Notes: generated by a model from the sequence alone, not told the origin. 64,000 nt of DNA from Bradyrhizobium sp. JYMT SZCCT0180 (GCF_018130165.1 NZ_JAFCLZ010000002.1:248001-312000); one strand, 5' to 3'. Shown: positions 7,856 to 16,851, counted from the stretch's first letter. Numbers and translations: made by a program.

Positions 7856-9154
7856 ATGACCCCCGCCGCCCGGCTGTCCGCAGCCATCGAACTCATAGAC
7901 ACCATCGACGCCCAGCGTGTTCCCGCCGCCAAGGCGCTGAAGGAGTGGGGCACCGCGCATCGCTTTGCCGGTTCGGGGGACCGCGCGGCGATCGCGGGCC
8001 TCGTCTGGGACGTGTTGCGCCGCCGCGCCTCGAGCGCCTGGCTGATGGAATCCGACACGCCGCGGGCGCGCGTGCTCGGCATGCTTCGGCTTGAGCGCGG
8101 CATGGACACCGAGACGATCTCCAATCTATGCCACGGCGAGCGCTTTGCGCCCGAACCGCTCAGTGCGGCGGAACGCACCGCCCTGACCTCGCGCTCCCTC
8201 CGCGATGCGCCGCCGCACATCGCCGGCGATTACCCGGAATGGCTGGATGCGTATCTGGCAGATGTGTTCGGCGACGACCGCGTCGCGGAAGCCACGGCTA
8301 TGGCCAGCCGGGCGCCGCTCGACCTTCGCATTAACACCCTAAAAGCCAACCGCGAGAAGATGTTGCCGCGGCTTTCTCATCTCGGCGCGCAGCCGACGCC
8401 GTGGTCCGCAATCGGCCTGCGCATCGAACTCGGCGCCGACGCCCGCAACCCCGGCATCCATGCCGAGGAGGATTTTATCAAGGGCGCCGTTGAAGTGCAG
8501 GATGAAGGCTCGCAGCTGGCGGCGTTGCTGTCGGCGGCAAAACCCGGCGAGCAGGTGATCGACCTCTGCGCCGGCGCCGGCGGCAAGACGCTTGCGTTAG
8601 CGGCAATGATGCAGGGCAAGGGCCGCCTGATCGCCACCGACCACGACAAGCGCCAGCTCGCGCCGATCCACGAGCGGCTGTCGCGCGCCGGCATCCATAA
8701 CGCCGACGTCCGCACGCCGAAGGGCGACGCCGACCCGCTCGCCGACATCCACAGCTCGGCCGATCTCGTCGTGATCGACGCGCCCTGTACCGGCACCGGC
8801 ACCTGGCGCCGCAACCCCGACGCCAAATGGCGGATGCGCCCCGGCGCGCTCGAGGTTCGCCTGAAAGACCAGGCCGAAGTACTTGATCGCGCGGCCGCTC
8901 TGGTCAAGCCGGGCGGCCGGATCGCCTACATCACGTGCTCCGTACTGCCGCCGGAAAACGGCGCGCAGGTCCGCAGTTTTGTCGCGCGCCATCCGGAGTT
9001 TTCGGTGGTGCCGCCGGAACAGACGGCGAGCGTGCTGTGGGACAAGGCGGAAGATTTTGCCAACGCCGCGCTGCAGTCGCCGGAGGGCTGGCTGATGACT
9101 CCGCGCCGGACCGGGACGGATGGGTTTTTTGTGTCGGTGCTGAAGCGGTCGTGA
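7856..9154 (+). CDS. RsmB-type rRNA (cytosine-C5) methyltransferase
   Basis: 432 residues. The N-terminal half resembles the NusB-like domain of RsmB proteins. The C-terminal half is a Rossmann methyltransferase: SAM-binding DLCAGAGGKTLALA near residue 236, motif IV DAPCTGTG near 308 (releasing cysteine), and motif VI ITCSVLPPEN near 359 (catalytic cysteine). The two-cysteine arrangement is diagnostic of RNA m5C methyltransferases. Likely modifies 16S rRNA, although the exact position may differ from E. coli C967. Confidence 0.92.
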   Translation: MTPAARLSAAIELIDTIDAQRVPAAKALKEWGTAHRFAGSGDRAAIAGLVWDVLRRRASSAWLMESDTPRARVLGMLRLERGMDTETISNLCHGERFAPEPLSAAERTALTSRSLRDAPPHIAGDYPEWLDAYLADVFGDDRVAEATAMASRAPLDLRINTLKANREKMLPRLSHLGAQPTPWSAIGLRIELGADARNPGIHAEEDFIKGAVEVQDEGSQLAALLSAAKPGEQVIDLCAGAGGKTLALAAMMQGKGRLIATDHDKRQLAPIHERLSRAGIHNADVRTPKGDADPLADIHSSADLVVIDAPCTGTGTWRRNPDAKWRMRPGALEVRLKDQAEVLDRAAALVKPGGRIAYITCSVLPPENGAQVRSFVARHPEFSVVPPEQTASVLWDKAEDFANAALQSPEGWLMTPRRTGTDGFFVSVLKRS

Positions 9155-9157
9155 CTG

Positions 9158-9248
9158 CGTAGGGTGGGCAAAGGCGCACTTGCGCCGTGCCCACCATCAA
9201 GTCCTGTGCGCGCGAGGGTGGGCACGCAAGCGCTTTGCCCACCCTACG
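9158..9248. repeat. Dispersed intergenic inverted repeat
   Basis: The 16-bp arms CGTAGGGTGGGCAAAG (9158-9173) and CTTTGCCCACCCTACG (9233-9248) are exact reverse complements around a 59-bp centre. The centre itself contains GCCGTGCCCACC/GGGTGGGCAC half-arms. Similar elements are common between genes in Bradyrhizobium (recalled, not searched). It sits between two converging genes and could act as a bidirectional terminator. Confidence 0.75.
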
Positions 9249-9253
9249 ATACC

Positions 9254-9586
9254 TCAATCCACAATAAACAGCTTGACCCCCGTCGTCGTCGACGACCGAT
9301 GCGCGGCATCGCCGAAATCCGACACCTGATAACTCATCCCCGCCGTCAGCTTGAACGTCCGCCCATCCCGCAGCTCGCTATCGAGTTCGCCCTCCAGCAC
9401 ATAAAGCACGTGGCCACGATCGCACCAGTGATCGGCCAGATAGCCCGGCGTGTACTCGACCATCCGCACCCGCAAGTCGCCAATGTCGAGCGTCCGCCAA
9501 ATCGCCTGACCGGTCTCACCCTTGTGCGTCGTCGGCTCGACCTTGCTCCAGTCGGTGACGGTAAAGGGCAGGGTGGGGATTTTCAT
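9254..9586 (-). CDS. Cupin-like protein with DHWCDRGH motif
   Basis: 110 residues from ATG 9586 to TGA at 9254. The small beta-barrel-like sequence contains DHWCDRGHVLYVLEGEL, the first cupin motif with a variant metal site, and a second strand region (GMSYQVSDFGDAAHRSST). The DHCW-cupin type is a recognised family of unknown function. The open frame extends upstream through a repeat, so the ATG at MKIPTLPFTV is preferred. Monocistronic, facing the rRNA methyltransferase gene. Confidence 0.85.
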   Translation of the reverse strand: MKIPTLPFTVTDWSKVEPTTHKGETGQAIWRTLDIGDLRVRMVEYTPGYLADHWCDRGHVLYVLEGELDSELRDGRTFKLTAGMSYQVSDFGDAAHRSSTTTGVKLFIVD

Positions 9587-9629
9587 GGGGTTTCTCGTGT
9601 CTCGAATTCGGATGTGTCCACGGCGCTGG

Positions 9630-9760
9630 TGCACTCCCTCTCCCGCTTGCGGGGGAGGGCTGGGGTGGGGGTGCCTCCGCGAGTCGGACTCTTCGATTGG
9701 AGAGAGCCCCCACCCGCCGCGCTTTGCGCGTCGACCTCCCCCGCAAGCGGGAGAGGTGCA
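9630..9760. repeat. REP/BIME-like inverted repeat in the 300-bp gap before guaA
   Basis: Arms around CTCTCCCGCTTGCGGGGGAG (from about 9638) and its complement (ending about 9755) enclose about 75 bp; each arm is itself a short palindrome (CCGCTTGCGG). The outer ends share TGCAC...GTGCA. This is the classic layout of paired palindromic intergenic repeats in rhizobia. The rest of the gap 9587-9886 shows no gene. Confidence 0.75.
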
Positions 9761-9886
9761 CCGAGCCCGCAGCCCAAACCAGGTCAACAATACCTACCCA
9801 AATACCTCCCGTCCACCGCCACATAAGAATGTGAGTCCCCCATCTGTGCGGTTGCGAGTACGCCCCCCGTCGCGTAATTCCTGTCC

Positions 9887-11482
9887 ATGACAGCAGCACA
9901 GCCCGCAGCAGAGTCGACGCCCTCAGTGGCCTCGGCGCACGACAAGATTCTGATCGTCGATTTCGGCAGTCAGGTGACGCAACTGATCGCCCGCCGCGTC
10001 CGCGAGGAGGGCGTCTATTCCGAGATCGTGCCGTTCCAGAAGGCGGAGCAAGCCTTCAAGGAGATGAAGCCGAAAGCGGTGATCCTCTCCGGCGGTCCGG
10101 AATCGGTGCATGAGGCCGGCTCGCCCCGCGCGCCGCAGCTGATCTTCGATTCCGGCGTTCCCGTGCTCGGCATCTGCTACGGCCAGATGACCATGGCCGC
10201 CCAGCTCGGCGGCGAGGTCGAGGGCGGCCACCACCGCGAATTCGGCCGCGCCGATGTCGAGGTCAAGGCATCAAGCCAGCTGTTCGAATCCACCTGGGGC
10301 ATGGGCGAAAAGCACCAGGTCTGGATGAGCCATGGCGACCGCATCACCAAAATGCCGCCGGGCTTTTCGGTCGCGGGCGTCAGCGCCAACGCGCCGTTCG
10401 CGGTCATTCAGGACGAGAAGCGCAAATATTACGGCCTGATGTTCCACCCCGAAGTGGTGCACACGCCGGATGGCGCCAAACTGATCCGCAATTTCGTCAG
10501 GAAAGTTTCCGGCCTCACCGGCGACTGGACCATGCGCGCCTTCCGCGAAGAGGCGATCGAGAAGATCCGCGCCCAGGTCGGCAAGGGCAAGGTGATCTGC
10601 GGTCTCTCCGGCGGCGTCGACTCGGCGGTCGCCGCGGTGCTGATCCACGAGGCGGTCGGCGACCAGCTCACCTGCGTGTTCGTCGATCACGGCATGCTGC
10701 GGCTCGATGAAGCAAAAACCGTCGTCGACCTGTTCCGGCACCACTACAACATTCCCCTGGTGCACGTGGACGCGTCAAAACAGTTCCTTGGCGAGCTCGA
10801 AGGCGTCACCGACCCCGAAGTAAAACGCAAGACCATCGGCCGCCTGTTCATCGACGTGTTCGATGCCGAGGCGAAAAAGATCGGCGGCGCGGACTTCCTG
10901 GCGCAGGGCACGCTCTACCCCGACGTGATCGAGAGCGTCTCCTTCACCGGCGGACCTTCCGTCACCATCAAGAGCCACCACAATGTCGGCGGCCTTCCAG
11001 CGCGCATGAACATGAAGCTGGTCGAACCCTTGCGCGAATTGTTCAAGGACGAGGTCCGCGTGCTCGGGCGCGAACTGGGCCTCCCCGAAATCTTCGTCGG
11101 CCGCCATCCGTTCCCCGGGCCGGGCCTTGCGATCCGCTGCCCCGGCGACATCACAAAAGAAAAGCTCGACATCCTCCGCAACGCCGACGCGGTCTATATC
11201 GACCAGATCAGGAAACACGGCCTCTACGATGCGATCTGGCAGGCCTTCGCCGTGCTGCTGCCGGTGAAAACCGTCGGCGTGATGGGCGACGGCCGCACCT
11301 ACGAATACGTCGTCGGCCTCCGCGCCGTCACCTCCACCGACGGCATGACCGCCGACTTCTATCCCTTCGAGATGAAATTCCTCGGCGAGACCGCGACGCG
11401 GATTATCAACGAGGTGAAGGGGGTGAACCGGGTGGTGTATGACGTGACGAGCAAGCCGCCGGGGACGATCGAGTGGGAGTGA
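9887..11482 (+). CDS. guaA: GMP synthase (glutamine-hydrolysing)
   Basis: 531 residues, close to the usual 520-530. N-terminal class-I glutamine amidotransferase ([21 protein letters not shown]; nucleophile Cys in GICYGQ near residue 96; HPEVVHT triad His), then the ATP pyrophosphatase domain (SGGVDS near residue 241) and the C-terminal dimerisation domain ([12 protein letters not shown], ending KPPGTIEWE). Converts XMP to GMP with glutamine and ATP. The N-terminus has about 20 extra residues before the KILIVDFG strand. Monocistronic. Confidence 0.98.
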   Translation: MTAAQPAAESTPSVASAHDKILIVDFGSQVTQLIARRVREEGVYSEIVPFQKAEQAFKEMKPKAVILSGGPESVHEAGSPRAPQLIFDSGVPVLGICYGQMTMAAQLGGEVEGGHHREFGRADVEVKASSQLFESTWGMGEKHQVWMSHGDRITKMPPGFSVAGVSANAPFAVIQDEKRKYYGLMFHPEVVHTPDGAKLIRNFVRKVSGLTGDWTMRAFREEAIEKIRAQVGKGKVICGLSGGVDSAVAAVLIHEAVGDQLTCVFVDHGMLRLDEAKTVVDLFRHHYNIPLVHVDASKQFLGELEGVTDPEVKRKTIGRLFIDVFDAEAKKIGGADFLAQGTLYPDVIESVSFTGGPSVTIKSHHNVGGLPARMNMKLVEPLRELFKDEVRVLGRELGLPEIFVGRHPFPGPGLAIRCPGDITKEKLDILRNADAVYIDQIRKHGLYDAIWQAFAVLLPVKTVGVMGDGRTYEYVVGLRAVTSTDGMTADFYPFEMKFLGETATRIINEVKGVNRVVYDVTSKPPGTIEWE

Positions 11483-11500
11483 GGGGGTATACCGCTCGCG

Positions 11501-12370
11501 GTGTCAGTACAGGTTGAAATGCCAGAGATCGAACCTGCCGCGCTTCATCGCGGGCTCAGCGAGTACTTCGCGGGCCATCAATATGATGGGTTGTTCATAG
11601 CGTCTTTAGACCACTCGCCGACAGAACAACTGATTGGCGAGAAATGGCATACCTCGGCACTGATACTGTCAGCCGCGGTTGAGCATAGCGCGCTGGCGCG
11701 TGAGCTTGGTCAAATTGCCAACCCGCTAACGTGCAAGCTCACTAAGTGGACCCGAGCGAACTCGCATTACAAAAGGCGGTTCTGCGCCAGTTTGATGTCT
11801 AGCCTAGACCGTCATCGGGTCATGGTGTTTGCAATTTCGGCGACGGAACCGTCGATTGCCGCAAGCGAGGAGCATTTCATCAAAGAGCTCGGTGGCTCTC
11901 AGTGCTACCGGCGGCATTTGCTGGATGACCGCACACGGGTGTCGATAGGGCCACTTGTGAATGCTCGAACAGGTGAGAAGCACACCGTGGAGCTTTCTGG
12001 GAACCAAGCTCCTATGGTTTTATTCATTGCCCACTTCCTGAGGCGCATGCATCAAGAGGTACAAGTTGCACTGTCTGCTGCTGCACCAATGTGCGTTACG
12101 TGGAATTTCTTTGCAGATAAGCCACCCAACGGCGCTGGAGGTGCTTTCGACCGGGCGTTGGCGATGCTGCTCGGGCTCTCCAATCCGCGAGGCGCGCTGC
12201 GGTGGGGCTATTTTCTTGAAGGCGATGAGATTGAAACCGACTTACTTGCGGACAACGTAGCAGGTCTGTTGAACGAGATTATGCGTGTGCCACAACGGTA
12301 TACCGAGGAATTTAGCGAAAGTGCGCAACTTACTTCTGGTTTGTTCTACTGGGAACGCTGGGAGACCTAG
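11501..12370 (+). CDS. Low-GC orphan protein of unknown function
   Basis: 289 residues from GTG 11501 (ATG at 11519 is an alternative with AGG just upstream). No family recognised. There are two soluble segments, a run of basic residues (KWTRANSHYKRRF), a hydrophobic MVLFIAHFLRRMH, and an acidic C-terminus ending in FYWERWET. Base composition is visibly lower in GC than guaA on one side and the LysE gene on the other, and codon use differs (many AT-ending codons), suggesting recent acquisition. No mobility gene adjoins it. Confidence 0.7.
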   Translation: MSVQVEMPEIEPAALHRGLSEYFAGHQYDGLFIASLDHSPTEQLIGEKWHTSALILSAAVEHSALARELGQIANPLTCKLTKWTRANSHYKRRFCASLMSSLDRHRVMVFAISATEPSIAASEEHFIKELGGSQCYRRHLLDDRTRVSIGPLVNARTGEKHTVELSGNQAPMVLFIAHFLRRMHQEVQVALSAAAPMCVTWNFFADKPPNGAGGAFDRALAMLLGLSNPRGALRWGYFLEGDEIETDLLADNVAGLLNEIMRVPQRYTEEFSESAQLTSGLFYWERWET

Positions 12371-12519
12371 CGCGCCGCCTTCAGCATCGAAGAGCGGGAA
12401 CCGAGACACTTTTTGCCCTGTTAGCTCGTGCGGTGAATTCGCCGAAGGCATAGTCCATCGCATCGTTTTACCGCGACGAACTAGTGGAGCGTTAGCGGCG
12501 GGCGTTGCCGGCAATAATG

Positions 12520-13149
12520 CTAGCGCTCTTGCAGAGCCAGGCGGATGCCCAAGGCGCAATAAATTCCGCCTACGATCTTGCCTTGCCACTTCAGCACAGT
12601 CGGATTGCGGCGGAGAAAGTTGCCTAGGCGTCCGGCCGAAACCGCAAATATCACGGTGCTCAGCAAGCCCAACAGGACAAAGATCGTTCCGAAGATCGCC
12701 AGTTGCAGCGCCACCAAGCCATTCCCGGAGTCGACGAATTGAGGCAGGAAGGCCAGGAAGAAAAGCGCTGTCTTTGGGTTTAGCACTTCGGCCACGATGG
12801 CCTGCCGAAACGCCGTCTGGGGCGTGATCAGAACTGATCGGGCGGCAGCTGGATCCGACGGTGATTTTGCGATGATCGCCTGTATTCCGAGAAAGACCAA
12901 ATAGGCGGCGCCGAGATATTTGACGATACTAAAAAGTGTGGCCGACGCGGCGATGATTGCGGAAATGCCGACGATCGCCGTGAAGGTATGAATAACATCG
13001 CCCGCCGCGATTCCAGCTCCGGTCGCGATGCCGACCCGGGTGCCCGAGCTTGTTGCCCGGGCGACGGTCAGGAGTGTGGCAGGACCAGGTATGAAAACGA
13101 ATCCAAGAACGATTGAGACGTAAGCTATCAAGGTCGTCCAGTCGATCAT
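12520..13149 (-). CDS. LysE/RhtB-family amino-acid exporter
   Basis: 209 residues, the typical length. Five to six hydrophobic segments, and the N-terminal family motif with GFVFIPGPATLLTVARATSSG followed by GIAAGDVIHTF. The conserved KTALFFLAFLPQF loop is present. Members export amino acids or homoserine lactones by proton antiport. Start ATG 13149; the open frame continues upstream through a repeat and is not coding. Converges with the orphan gene. Confidence 0.93.
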   Translation of the reverse strand: MIDWTTLIAYVSIVLGFVFIPGPATLLTVARATSSGTRVGIATGAGIAAGDVIHTFTAIVGISAIIAASATLFSIVKYLGAAYLVFLGIQAIIAKSPSDPAAARSVLITPQTAFRQAIVAEVLNPKTALFFLAFLPQFVDSGNGLVALQLAIFGTIFVLLGLLSTVIFAVSAGRLGNFLRRNPTVLKWQGKIVGGIYCALGIRLALQER

Positions 13150-13227
13150 GTACCAGTCCTCGTAACCAGTATTCAGGAACCGGATTAGCCGACCTGTCCG
13201 CCGTAGCTCGCAGAGCGAAGGCGGAAG

Positions 13228-13271
13228 GCGTAATCCGCCGCCTTTGTAACAGACCGAGCGGCGGATTACGC
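13228..13271. repeat. Inverted repeat between LysE and methyltransferase genes
   Basis: GCGTAATCCGCCGC (13228-13241) and GCGGCGGATTACGC (13258-13271) are exact 14-bp complements with a 16-bp loop, inside a larger element (about 13190-13285) rich in GGCGGA. This is a common rhizobial intergenic palindrome. It lies between divergent genes, so a terminator role is unlikely. Confidence 0.75.
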
Positions 13272-13367
13272 TTACGCTAATCATCCTACGGGCTGCCATC
13301 TTACGGACTGTCATCCGAAGTTCCCAATTCCTCCGTATATGCTAGAAGCCTCCGCATAGGGGACACC

Positions 13368-14012
13368 ATGTTTCGTACCGCAAATGATGCGCAGTTCTGG
13401 GACCGCATCGCGCGCAAATATGCCGCCGATCCGATCGCCGATATGCCGGGCTATGAGCGCACGCTGGAGCGAACGCGACATTATCTCAACGGCAATGAGG
13501 CGGCTTTCGAGTTCGGATGCGGGACGGGAACGACGGCGCTTAGACTTGCGCCATCGGTCGGGCGCATCATGGCGACCGACCTGTCCGGCGAAATGATCGC
13601 GATCGCGCGTGAGAAGGCTCACGCCGAAGGCTGCGGCAATATCACGTTCGAGGTGGCGCGGCCCGAGGCGGCGCAGTGGCCCGACGGAAGTTTTGACGTC
13701 GCGTTCGGCTTCAATGTCCTGCATCTGGTGGCCGACCGCGCCGCGGTCTTGCGAGGCATCCATCGGCTGCTGCGGCCTGGCGGGCTGTTCCTTTCGAAGA
13801 CGCCATGCCTGAAGGAAATGAATCCGCTGCTGCGGATCGCGGTGCCCTTGGCGCAGCTCATCGGCAAGGCGCCCCATGTGACGTTCCTGTCCGCGGAGGA
13901 TCTGGAGCGCGAGATCGCGTCGGCGGGATTTGAAATCATCGAACTTGCGCGCCACGCCTCGCGCGGCAAGGACGCGCGGCCGTTCGTCGTGGCGCGAAAG
14001 GCGATGATTTGA
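13368..14012 (+). CDS. Class I SAM-dependent methyltransferase
   Basis: 214 residues. SAM-binding motif I is FEFGCGTGTTALRLA near residue 47, acidic loop ATDLSGEMI, motif IV FDVAFGFNVLHLV, and post-motif LLRPGGLFLSKTP. This is the methyltransferase type 11 group acting on small molecules or lipids; the C-terminal PHVTFLSAEDLEREIASAGFEI is usual. Substrate unknown. Single gene with a non-coding repeat region downstream. Confidence 0.9.
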   Translation: MFRTANDAQFWDRIARKYAADPIADMPGYERTLERTRHYLNGNEAAFEFGCGTGTTALRLAPSVGRIMATDLSGEMIAIAREKAHAEGCGNITFEVARPEAAQWPDGSFDVAFGFNVLHLVADRAAVLRGIHRLLRPGGLFLSKTPCLKEMNPLLRIAVPLAQLIGKAPHVTFLSAEDLEREIASAGFEIIELARHASRGKDARPFVVARKAMI

Positions 14013-14230
14013 GCACCCGATGAACTCGTGATGTCGGGGCTACGCTTCGCTAACCCGCCGCTTCGCACGCAACAACGAAGTTGCCTTGCGCCCTGCGACA
14101 AAACAACCCGACGGGCAAATCAGTTCTGTTTTACGGAAATCATGTCAAGTCCAAAATTTCCGTAAATCAAAAATATTCTCCTTTCCACTCACCCCAAATC
14201 ACCGGCACATATTTGCCCATCCCGTCCTGC

Positions 14231-14620
14231 CATGAGGGGCGTCGGCCATCGTCACGAACGTTGGGCGGGTTGCGATGGACGCCGATGTTGCGCTTGACGG
14301 GCGCGGCAGAGGCGTACGGCAAAAGCGTGTGGTCCTGGCGCCCGTAACGGCGTCAAGCTTTTGGGAGGCTAACGCTGACCAGAGGCGACGGTGGCAATAG
14401 AGGCCGTCTCACCGGGGAGAGCGCGTCATAAGCCGTAAAGCCATTGCGCAGGGAAGGCTGGGTGTTCCCCGCTGCCCTGTATGCTCGTGTGCAGCATTCT
14501 TATGCACAATCGCACACGAGACCGCGGGTGCAGCGCGCACCCGGCCTTCCCTGCGCCCTCTGTCATCAGAGGGCGAAACCAAAGCAATAGCTCGGGCATG
14601 TCGTGCCGCGAGAATGAGGA
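14231..14620. repeat. Long dispersed repeat with RNA-like nested stems (in the 14013-14744 gap)
   Basis: The element contains a 19-bp stem between 14446-14464 and 14538-14556, complete apart from one wobble. A 9-bp stem is nested inside it (14484-14492 with 14512-14520), and an 8-bp hairpin with a 4-nt loop follows (14555-14574). Upstream, the block with GTGTGGTCCTGGCGCCCGT and GGGGAGAGCGCGTCATAAGC matches a repeat I recall between genes in Bradyrhizobium, Nitrobacter and Rhodopseudomonas. No open frame crosses it convincingly. Direction of transcription, if any, is unknown; written on the + strand the stems allow G-U pairing. The rest of the gap shows no gene. Confidence 0.65.
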
Positions 14621-14744
14621 CCCGTGCTACCGTAGGCCGAACAGGCGTGAGTTCCTTTTCAAGAAAATCCCAGACCCCATGTCGGCTCGATCAAGTCTCG
14701 TTCGTCCTCGGGGCACCAACCGGCAATCCAAGAGGTCCATCAGC

Positions 14745-15188
14745 ATGCCCAGCACCATCCGTTTGCACCGTGTCCTGACAACCAGCCCGCAAAAAGTCTA
14801 TCGCGCGTTCCTTGAAGCGGATGCGCTTGCCAAATGGCTTCCGCCAAACGGCTTTGCCTGCACCGTGCACCATCAGGAGCCGAAGGTCGGCGGTACGTTC
14901 AGGATGTCCTTCCGGAACTTCACGACGGAAAAAGGCCACTCGTTCGGCGGCAAATATGTCGAACTCGTGCCTGGCGAACGCCTGCGCTACACCAACACAT
15001 TCGACGATCCGGGCCTGCCCGGCGAGATGCAGGTGACCGTGACGCTGAAGAAGGTGCTGGTCGGCACCGAGGTGAATATCGAGCAGGCCGGCGTGCCTGA
15101 CGTCATTCCAGCCGAGGCTTGTTATCTCGGTTGGCAGGAGTCGCTGCGAAACCTGGCGAAGCTCGTCGAGCCCGAGATCAACGAGTAG
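14745..15188 (+). CDS. SRPBCC (AHSA1-type) protein
   Basis: 147 residues from ATG 14745. Bet-v-1-like fold sequence: STIRLHRVLTTSPQKVYRAF, LAKWLPP, EPKVGGTFRMSF, then GKYVELVPGERLRYT and C-terminal YLGWQESLRNLAKLVEPE. This is the activator-of-Hsp90-like/START group, mostly small-ligand binding proteins of unknown function. The longer open frame upstream reads through the dispersed repeat and is discarded. Two other members lie at 43342 and 45453. Confidence 0.88.
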   Translation: MPSTIRLHRVLTTSPQKVYRAFLEADALAKWLPPNGFACTVHHQEPKVGGTFRMSFRNFTTEKGHSFGGKYVELVPGERLRYTNTFDDPGLPGEMQVTVTLKKVLVGTEVNIEQAGVPDVIPAEACYLGWQESLRNLAKLVEPEINE

Positions 15189-15190
15189 CC

Positions 15191-15236
15191 TCCGTCATTC
15201 CCCGATGCGCAATTGCGCATCGGGGGAACGACGGAG
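15191..15236. repeat. Long perfect hairpin repeat after the AHSA1 gene
   Basis: A 20-bp perfect palindrome CGATGCGCAATTGCGCATCG sits inside a larger inverted repeat (TCCGTC...GACGGA, CCCC...GGGG). It begins 3 bp after the AHSA1 stop codon, so it probably ends that transcript. A degenerate relative with the same TCCGTCATTCC edge is at 25183. Confidence 0.8.
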
Positions 15237-15344
15237 AGGGGTGCCGCGAGCATGCGAACGCATAACCCTCAGCCTCAAACGCAGGCTGCCTCCCGTGCGG
15301 GCCCATGCTACGAATCCTCGATCGCCCCTCCGGAGCCAGCCTTC

Positions 15345-16598
15345 ATGTCCGTCGCAGCCGCCCAACCAACTCCAACCGCCGCCGAAACCGACCCCCAATC
15401 CCTCGGCTGGATGCAAGGCTTTCCGCCGCCGCCCGACAAAACCATCACCTTCCACAACGGTTCGTTCCGCAGCTTCCCCGAACTGCGCTGGGCGTGGAGC
15501 AATATCCGCCAACTGGTGCCGACCGTAAACGTCTGGCGCGGGGCAGGGCCCGCGTCGGTGCTGCCGCGTGCGGACCACGATATCGGCGCGTCCAAGTCGG
15601 TCACGATGGATGGCCGGCCGATGACCTTTGAGCGCATGCTTGACGAAACCTATGCCGACGGCATCGCCGTGATGCACCGGGGCAAGCTGATCTACGAGCG
15701 TTATTTCGGCGCGCTGAAGCCGCACAAGCCGCATATCGCGATGTCGGTCACAAAATCGTTCACCGGCACGCTCGCCGGCATTCTGATTGCGGAGGGCAAG
15801 ATCGATCCGCAGGCGCCGGTCACCGATTATGTGCCCGAGCTGAAGGCCAGCGCGTTCGGCGACGCGCGGGTGCGCGAGGCGATGGATATGACCACCGGCC
15901 TCGAATACACCGAAGTCTATACCGACAAGAATTCCGGCGTGTTCGGTTTGCGGCGCGCCAACGGCATGGCGCCGATCGAGCCGGGCTATGAGGGCGCCAC
16001 CAATATTTTCGATTTCCTGTGCACGCAGCGCAAGCAGGGCGAGCACGGCAAGGCTTTTGCCTACAAGACCGTCAATTCCGACGTGCTCGCCTGGATCATC
16101 AGGCGCGCGAGTGGGATGACGCTGGCTGACCTGCTCTCCGAGCGGATCTGGGCGCCTATGGGCGCGGAAGAGGACGCGCATTATCACGTTGACCGCATCG
16201 GCACCGAAAGCGGCGGCGGCGGCCTTTCGACGACGCTGCGCGATCTCGCCCGCTTCGGCGAGACGATCCGCAATCACGGCCGCTTCAACGGCCGCCAGAT
16301 CGTGCCGTCAACGGTGGTGGAAGACATCGCGCGCGGCGGCGATCCCGAGAAATTCAAGCCGGCCGGCTACACGACGTTGCCCGGCGCATCGTACCGGAAC
16401 CAGTGGTGGGTGACACACAACGCCCACGGCGCCTACATGGCGCGCGGCGTTCACGGCCAGGGCATCTATATCGATCCGAAAGCCGAGATGGTGATCGCGC
16501 GCTATGCCTCGCACCCCGCCGCCGGCAACGCCGCCAACGACCCCGTCACGCTGCCGGCCTACATGGCGCTGGCGAAGGATTTGATGGCGGGAGGGTGA
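15345..16598 (+). CDS. Serine hydrolase, beta-lactamase/NylB-EstB family
   Basis: About 417 residues from ATG 15345; the open frame starts earlier at 15213 inside the hairpin region. Class C beta-lactamase fold: catalytic S-x-x-K is SVTK (Ser134, Lys137), followed by the tyrosine region YKTVNSDVLAWII near residue 240, as in 6-aminohexanoate-dimer hydrolases and EstB-type esterases. The C-terminal part has SYRNQWWV and GVHGQGIYIDP. No signal peptide is seen, so it is probably cytoplasmic; an amide or ester hydrolase is more likely than a true beta-lactamase. Confidence 0.9.
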   Translation: MSVAAAQPTPTAAETDPQSLGWMQGFPPPPDKTITFHNGSFRSFPELRWAWSNIRQLVPTVNVWRGAGPASVLPRADHDIGASKSVTMDGRPMTFERMLDETYADGIAVMHRGKLIYERYFGALKPHKPHIAMSVTKSFTGTLAGILIAEGKIDPQAPVTDYVPELKASAFGDARVREAMDMTTGLEYTEVYTDKNSGVFGLRRANGMAPIEPGYEGATNIFDFLCTQRKQGEHGKAFAYKTVNSDVLAWIIRRASGMTLADLLSERIWAPMGAEEDAHYHVDRIGTESGGGGLSTTLRDLARFGETIRNHGRFNGRQIVPSTVVEDIARGGDPEKFKPAGYTTLPGASYRNQWWVTHNAHGAYMARGVHGQGIYIDPKAEMVIARYASHPAAGNAANDPVTLPAYMALAKDLMAGG

Positions 16599-16689
16599 GA
16601 AGGCGGGGCGGGGCGCTCAGTGCGACAGATCGGACGCGAGACCCCCGCGAACGCCGCTTGCGCCGCGGGGGGCAGTCTGGAAGATGAGT

Positions 16690-16851
16690 TCAGTTCGGGC
16701 GGTCGGTCGCGCGGCGAAGGTCGCCGGGCCCCTGGAGGCGGCGAACGATCCAGCGTCCAATGTCGCCGAAGATGTTGCCGCCGCTGATCGCCTCGAGTTC
16801 TGCATCGGTCAACTCGCGGATTTCCGAGGTCTTCTGTTCCATGTTCTGCAT
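16690..16851 (-). CDS. Small peptide with double-glycine leader (bacteriocin/RiPP-like precursor)
   Basis: 53 codons from ATG 16851 to TGA 16690. Residues 13-25 read ELTDAELEAISGG, a textbook GG-type leader as recognised by C39 peptidase ABC exporters. After GG a 28-residue core follows (NIFGDIGRWIVRRL...), basic, without Cys and with a single Thr, so probably unmodified. AAGGAG lies 8-9 bp before the ATG. No transporter, immunity or modification gene is near, so processing would rely on a distant exporter. It sits antisense to nothing else, between a serine hydrolase gene and a GNAT gene. I am confident of the leader motif; the bacteriocin role is inference. Confidence 0.75.
   Translation of the reverse strand: MQNMEQKTSEIRELTDAELEAISGGNIFGDIGRWIVRRLQGPGDLRRATDRPN

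Noticed and set aside
14231..14620. Possible CRISPR array or tRNA in the structured repeat
   Set aside because: There are no regularly spaced direct repeats, and the stems do not form a cloverleaf with a TPsiC-like arm.
15213..15344. Extended N-terminus of the serine hydrolase starting at 15213
   Set aside because: It would read through the hairpin repeat, and the residues do not resemble the family or a signal peptide.
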